A DNA stretch of 16,237 nt from assembly GCA_035063885.1 (NCBI GenBank), contig JAPSFM010000115.1, forward strand, positions 1 through 16,237, given 5' to 3'. The notes beneath the pieces are model-generated. The model saw only the letters and a list, made by a program, of their open reading frames with translations, did not search any database and was not told the DNA's origin. Origin of the DNA: CAADGY01 sp900696665. Lineage in GTDB: Bacteria > Acidobacteriota > Terriglobia > Bryobacterales > Bryobacteraceae. Each line of letters starts with the position of its first letter. Positions within the stretch are counted from its first letter, which is position 1. Both the position numbers and the translations under genes were made by a program. Positions 15,601-16,237 of the stretch are shown here, piece after piece.

Positions 15601-16097
15601 GCGGGGTTGAGCAATGCGAGAGTGAATGGATTTCGCGCCAGAATCGGAAGTTCGGTCAGCATCTTCCGGTCGACGGTGATCTCCATTGTCGAAGTGTTGA
15701 ATTGGACGCCCGCCGCAGTCTCGCTCACTGTGACCTGTTCGGTTACGCCACCTACCGTGAGCACCGGGTTCACGGTTACATCGGCGCGAACCTGCACCAG
15801 GATATTCTCCTGAGTGAATTTGCTAAAGCCCGCCTGATCGACGGTTAGCGCGTAATTGCCAGGCTCGACGAAATCGAAAACATACTGGCCGTTGGTATTT
15901 GTTTCCCGTGTAGTGGAAACACCGGTGCCGGTATTGGCCAGTGTAACTTTGGCGCCAACGATGACGGCTTGCGTCGCATCGGTTACTTGACCCTGTACCT
16001 TCGCCCGGTAATCCTGGGCCAGTCCCGCGTGGCTGAATGCCATCAACAACGCGACAGCTAAGAAAGAATGCGGCAATTTACCGCAGCTATTCGCCAT
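12675..16097 (-). CDS. Oar-like TonB-dependent receptor with carboxypeptidase regulatory-like domain
   Basis: This is a 1140-residue outer-membrane receptor of the large acidobacterial family. A signal peptide (about 1-28, HSFLAVALLMAFSHAGLAQ) is followed by a carboxypeptidase-regulatory-like beta domain (about 31-115: KVQGQVTDATQAVIVGAKVT, NTNGQYVFDFVEPGNYALTV). A plug domain follows (about 120-250), with NGRNDLLLDGAPLM, MDAVQEFSVQQNSVDAEFGN and SAGGTLSLSMRAGTNDFHGT. The rest is a long beta-barrel with segments such as NHIWGGTLGNPIVKNKLFSF and TSRLTLNLGLRWEYDTAPAD. It ends in the aromatic outer-membrane signature TLRLHF. Such receptors bring in large or scarce ligands using TonB energy; homologues are often linked to oligosaccharides or peptides, but the ligand here cannot be read. 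No SusD-like partner or clear TonB box is seen. ATG 16097 is chosen over the in-frame ATG at 16130, because GGAGG lies 7 bases upstream and it puts the signal peptide at the N-terminus. Confidence 0.94.
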   Translation of the reverse strand: MANSCGKLPHSFLAVALLMAFSHAGLAQDYRAKVQGQVTDATQAVIVGAKVTLANTGTGVSTTRETNTNGQYVFDFVEPGNYALTVDQAGFSKFTQENILVQVRADVTVNPVLTVGGVTEQVTVSETAAGVQFNTSTMEITVDRKMLTELPILARNPFTLALLNPAVVNRYWADRNPFFMWSSSSIDVGGDTNGRNDLLLDGAPLMMNTKGSYAPSMDAVQEFSVQQNSVDAEFGNSAGGTLSLSMRAGTNDFHGTAYYFGRNPKFNAASNAVTHTPNEVRNHIWGGTLGNPIVKNKLFSFTSWEQWRKREPRTNFMTMPTELERKGDFSRSLNADGGLRTIYDPWSTRLESGRYIRTPFSNNVIPTGRLDPTSVKMMQDIWGPNNAGDDITGVNNFKETWLFSLKYWNFSNRTDWNINDKWRVFGRYSQFHNTIDELHTVKTRALTGWDGGAMYAFNVAGDSVYVLSPSTVFNVAGSYGSIHDDYYAPNVEIQESDLNAFWPSGWYRPYIKDLPQIYYPALNIGDASIGHGFYWIEHPKNASIRGKITHIRGKHDMKFGVHYRKHFGYVQYPDLMDFNFNSALTAETFVQPNTRLNGSPWATFLVGALDGSSQAQYIAPHELTVHSFAPFFQDDIKVTSRLTLNLGLRWEYDTAPADRKDRVSRYLDLTNPIPEMQSNPPVIPAGVAALRTSAPVYNGAWVFSDSENRAMFKTSKRNFQPRAGLAFRLNDKTALRAGYARYITPVAMTRTFLSGDVRLYGFTASTATPPLVEGIPTNRFSDPFNSRYPLILPLEKSLGRYQNLGDNAAWDAQNVEGAVNERFNFTIQRQVPGALVLEATYFFNIGSNLPYNKPLNMPDPNLSYTYKGALDASVANPFFNYLTPDKFPGPLRNLETVSVGRLLRPYPQYGDLTQQITPGRRNRYHALQLRVQRQFANGLGVLWTYNYNRERTTSFFNDVDRYADNLTFIDSNNPRHRMNIAGTYDIPVGKGRRLLSQANPVLNAIAGGWSFSWIFMYNSGAFLRFPQAIVSGDPAISNPTRSQYFDTTKFAPPEPYTPRTNPWQYPGVTGPRYANLDATLAKFFPIMERFRLELRWEAYNLTNSFMAANPSVDIYSSLFGKSVNQVNRGREMQYTLRLHF

Positions 16098-16104
16098 CCT
16101 GTTG

Positions 16105-16109
16105 CCTCC
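16105..16109 (-). promoter_or_regulatory. Strong ribosome-binding site that sets the TonB receptor start
   Basis: GGAGG on the minus strand lies 7 bases before the ATG at 16097, whereas nothing comparable precedes the earlier in-frame ATG at 16130. This decides the start. Confidence 0.85.
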
Positions 16110-16112
16110 GTT

Positions 16113-16125
16113 GACAATTTTTGTC
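16113..16125. repeat. Short inverted repeat in the TonB receptor leader
   Basis: GACAA (16113-16117) and TTGTC (16121-16125) are perfect 5-base arms around a TTT spacer, directly upstream of the ribosome-binding site. It may be chance or part of a leader structure. Confidence 0.3.
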
Positions 16126-16134
16126 TGCAAATTG

Positions 16135-16153
16135 GAGTATGAAAGATATACTC
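16135..16153. promoter_or_regulatory. Inverted repeat GAGTAT-N7-ATACTC upstream of TonB receptor
   Basis: Perfect 6-base arms (16135-16140 and 16148-16153) surround a 7-base spacer. The site is AT-rich and lies where promoter elements of the minus-strand receptor gene would be expected. ATACTC on its own is -10-like. It could be an operator or overlap the promoter. Confidence 0.4.
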
Positions 16154-16157
16154 AAAA

Positions 16158-16186
16158 TTCCGGATATTCCCACCTTGTATCCGGAA
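16158..16186. promoter_or_regulatory. Operator-like 9-base inverted repeat upstream of TonB receptor
   Basis: TTCCGGATA (16158-16166) and TATCCGGAA (16178-16186) are perfect inverted arms with an 11-base spacer. Each arm contains the self-complementary hexamer TCCGGA, and arm centres are 20 bases apart, so both face the same side of the helix. This layout suits a dimeric or tetrameric transcription factor. The site lies about 60-90 bases upstream of the receptor start. No regulator gene is in view. Confidence 0.5.
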
Positions 16187-16197
16187 AAGGAAGACTA

Positions 16198-16236
16198 TCA
16201 CACGGCACGGATAGCGTCAATCTCCATCAGCGACAT
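16198..16236 (-). CDS. Possible 3' tail of another minus-strand gene (partial)
   Basis: Reading the minus strand from the window edge gives an open frame ending MSLMEIDAIRAV and TGA at 16198-16200. It could be the end of a gene upstream of the TonB receptor, about 100 bases before its start. Only 13 codons are visible, so neither coding status nor function can be established. Confidence 0.25.
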   Translation of the reverse strand: MSLMEIDAIRAV

Positions 16237-16237
16237 G

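Noticed and set aside
14235..15848. A 537-codon open frame on the plus strand, opposite the TonB receptor
   Set aside because: It lies wholly antisense to a gene with clear signal peptide, domains and C-terminal signature. Its translation has no recognisable domain, and long antisense frames are common in GC-rich coding DNA.
16111..16116. Perfect TTGACA hexamer on the plus strand as a -35 element
   Set aside because: No acceptable -10 follows at 16-19 bases, and no plus-strand gene starts in the remaining bases of the window. It is better explained as part of the receptor leader.

Overview
The window looks like chromosomal DNA of an acidobacterium, most likely of the Solibacter/Bryobacter kind. 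This is inferred from the large carboxypeptidase-regulatory-like/Oar-type TonB-dependent receptor that is typical of that phylum, from permease-only MacB-type transport genes, and from the moderately high GC content. No rRNA, tRNA, CRISPR array, insertion sequence or phage gene was seen. The housekeeping genes (yebC, ruvC, mutL) are intact, so this is an ordinary genomic backbone with a lineage-specific transport block inside it.

Left part (1-2113, plus strand): yebC (DNA-binding/translation-factor family), then ruvC (Holliday junction resolvase) 17 bases later, then a small secreted protein of unknown function whose ATG overlaps the ruvC stop (ATGA). ruvA and ruvB are not present here. A 155-base gap (2114-2268) holds a possible promoter and a clear inverted repeat.

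Centre (2269-12190, plus strand): one tightly packed run of six genes with gaps of 3 to 10 bases. In order they are three different membrane-fusion (HlyD/MacA-type) periplasmic adaptors, a MacB/FtsX-type ABC permease without a nucleotide-binding domain, a TolC-family outer-membrane channel, and mutL. Together the first five could form a trans-envelope export or efflux machine: anchored adaptors bridging an inner-membrane permease and an outer-membrane duct. Two features are unusual. There are three paralogous adaptors rather than one, two of them with long low-complexity insertions at different places in the fold. The ATPase that should power the permease is not in the window. mutL, which carries the metal-dependent endonuclease motifs, appears to be read through from this operon.

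Right part (12203-16237, minus strand): a small periplasmic c-type cytochrome converges on mutL. Upstream of it on the same strand is a 1140-residue TonB-dependent receptor, with a strong GC-rich hairpin just after its stop. The receptor's leader (16098-16197) is rich in inverted repeats, one of them with 9-base arms and half-site centres two helical turns apart, which suggests a regulated promoter. The last 39 bases may be the tail of another minus-strand gene.

Starts were reassigned where the longest open frame overruns its upstream neighbour: the secreted protein (1481), adaptor 2 (4022), adaptor 3 (5331), the TolC-type channel (8518) and the TonB receptor (16097).
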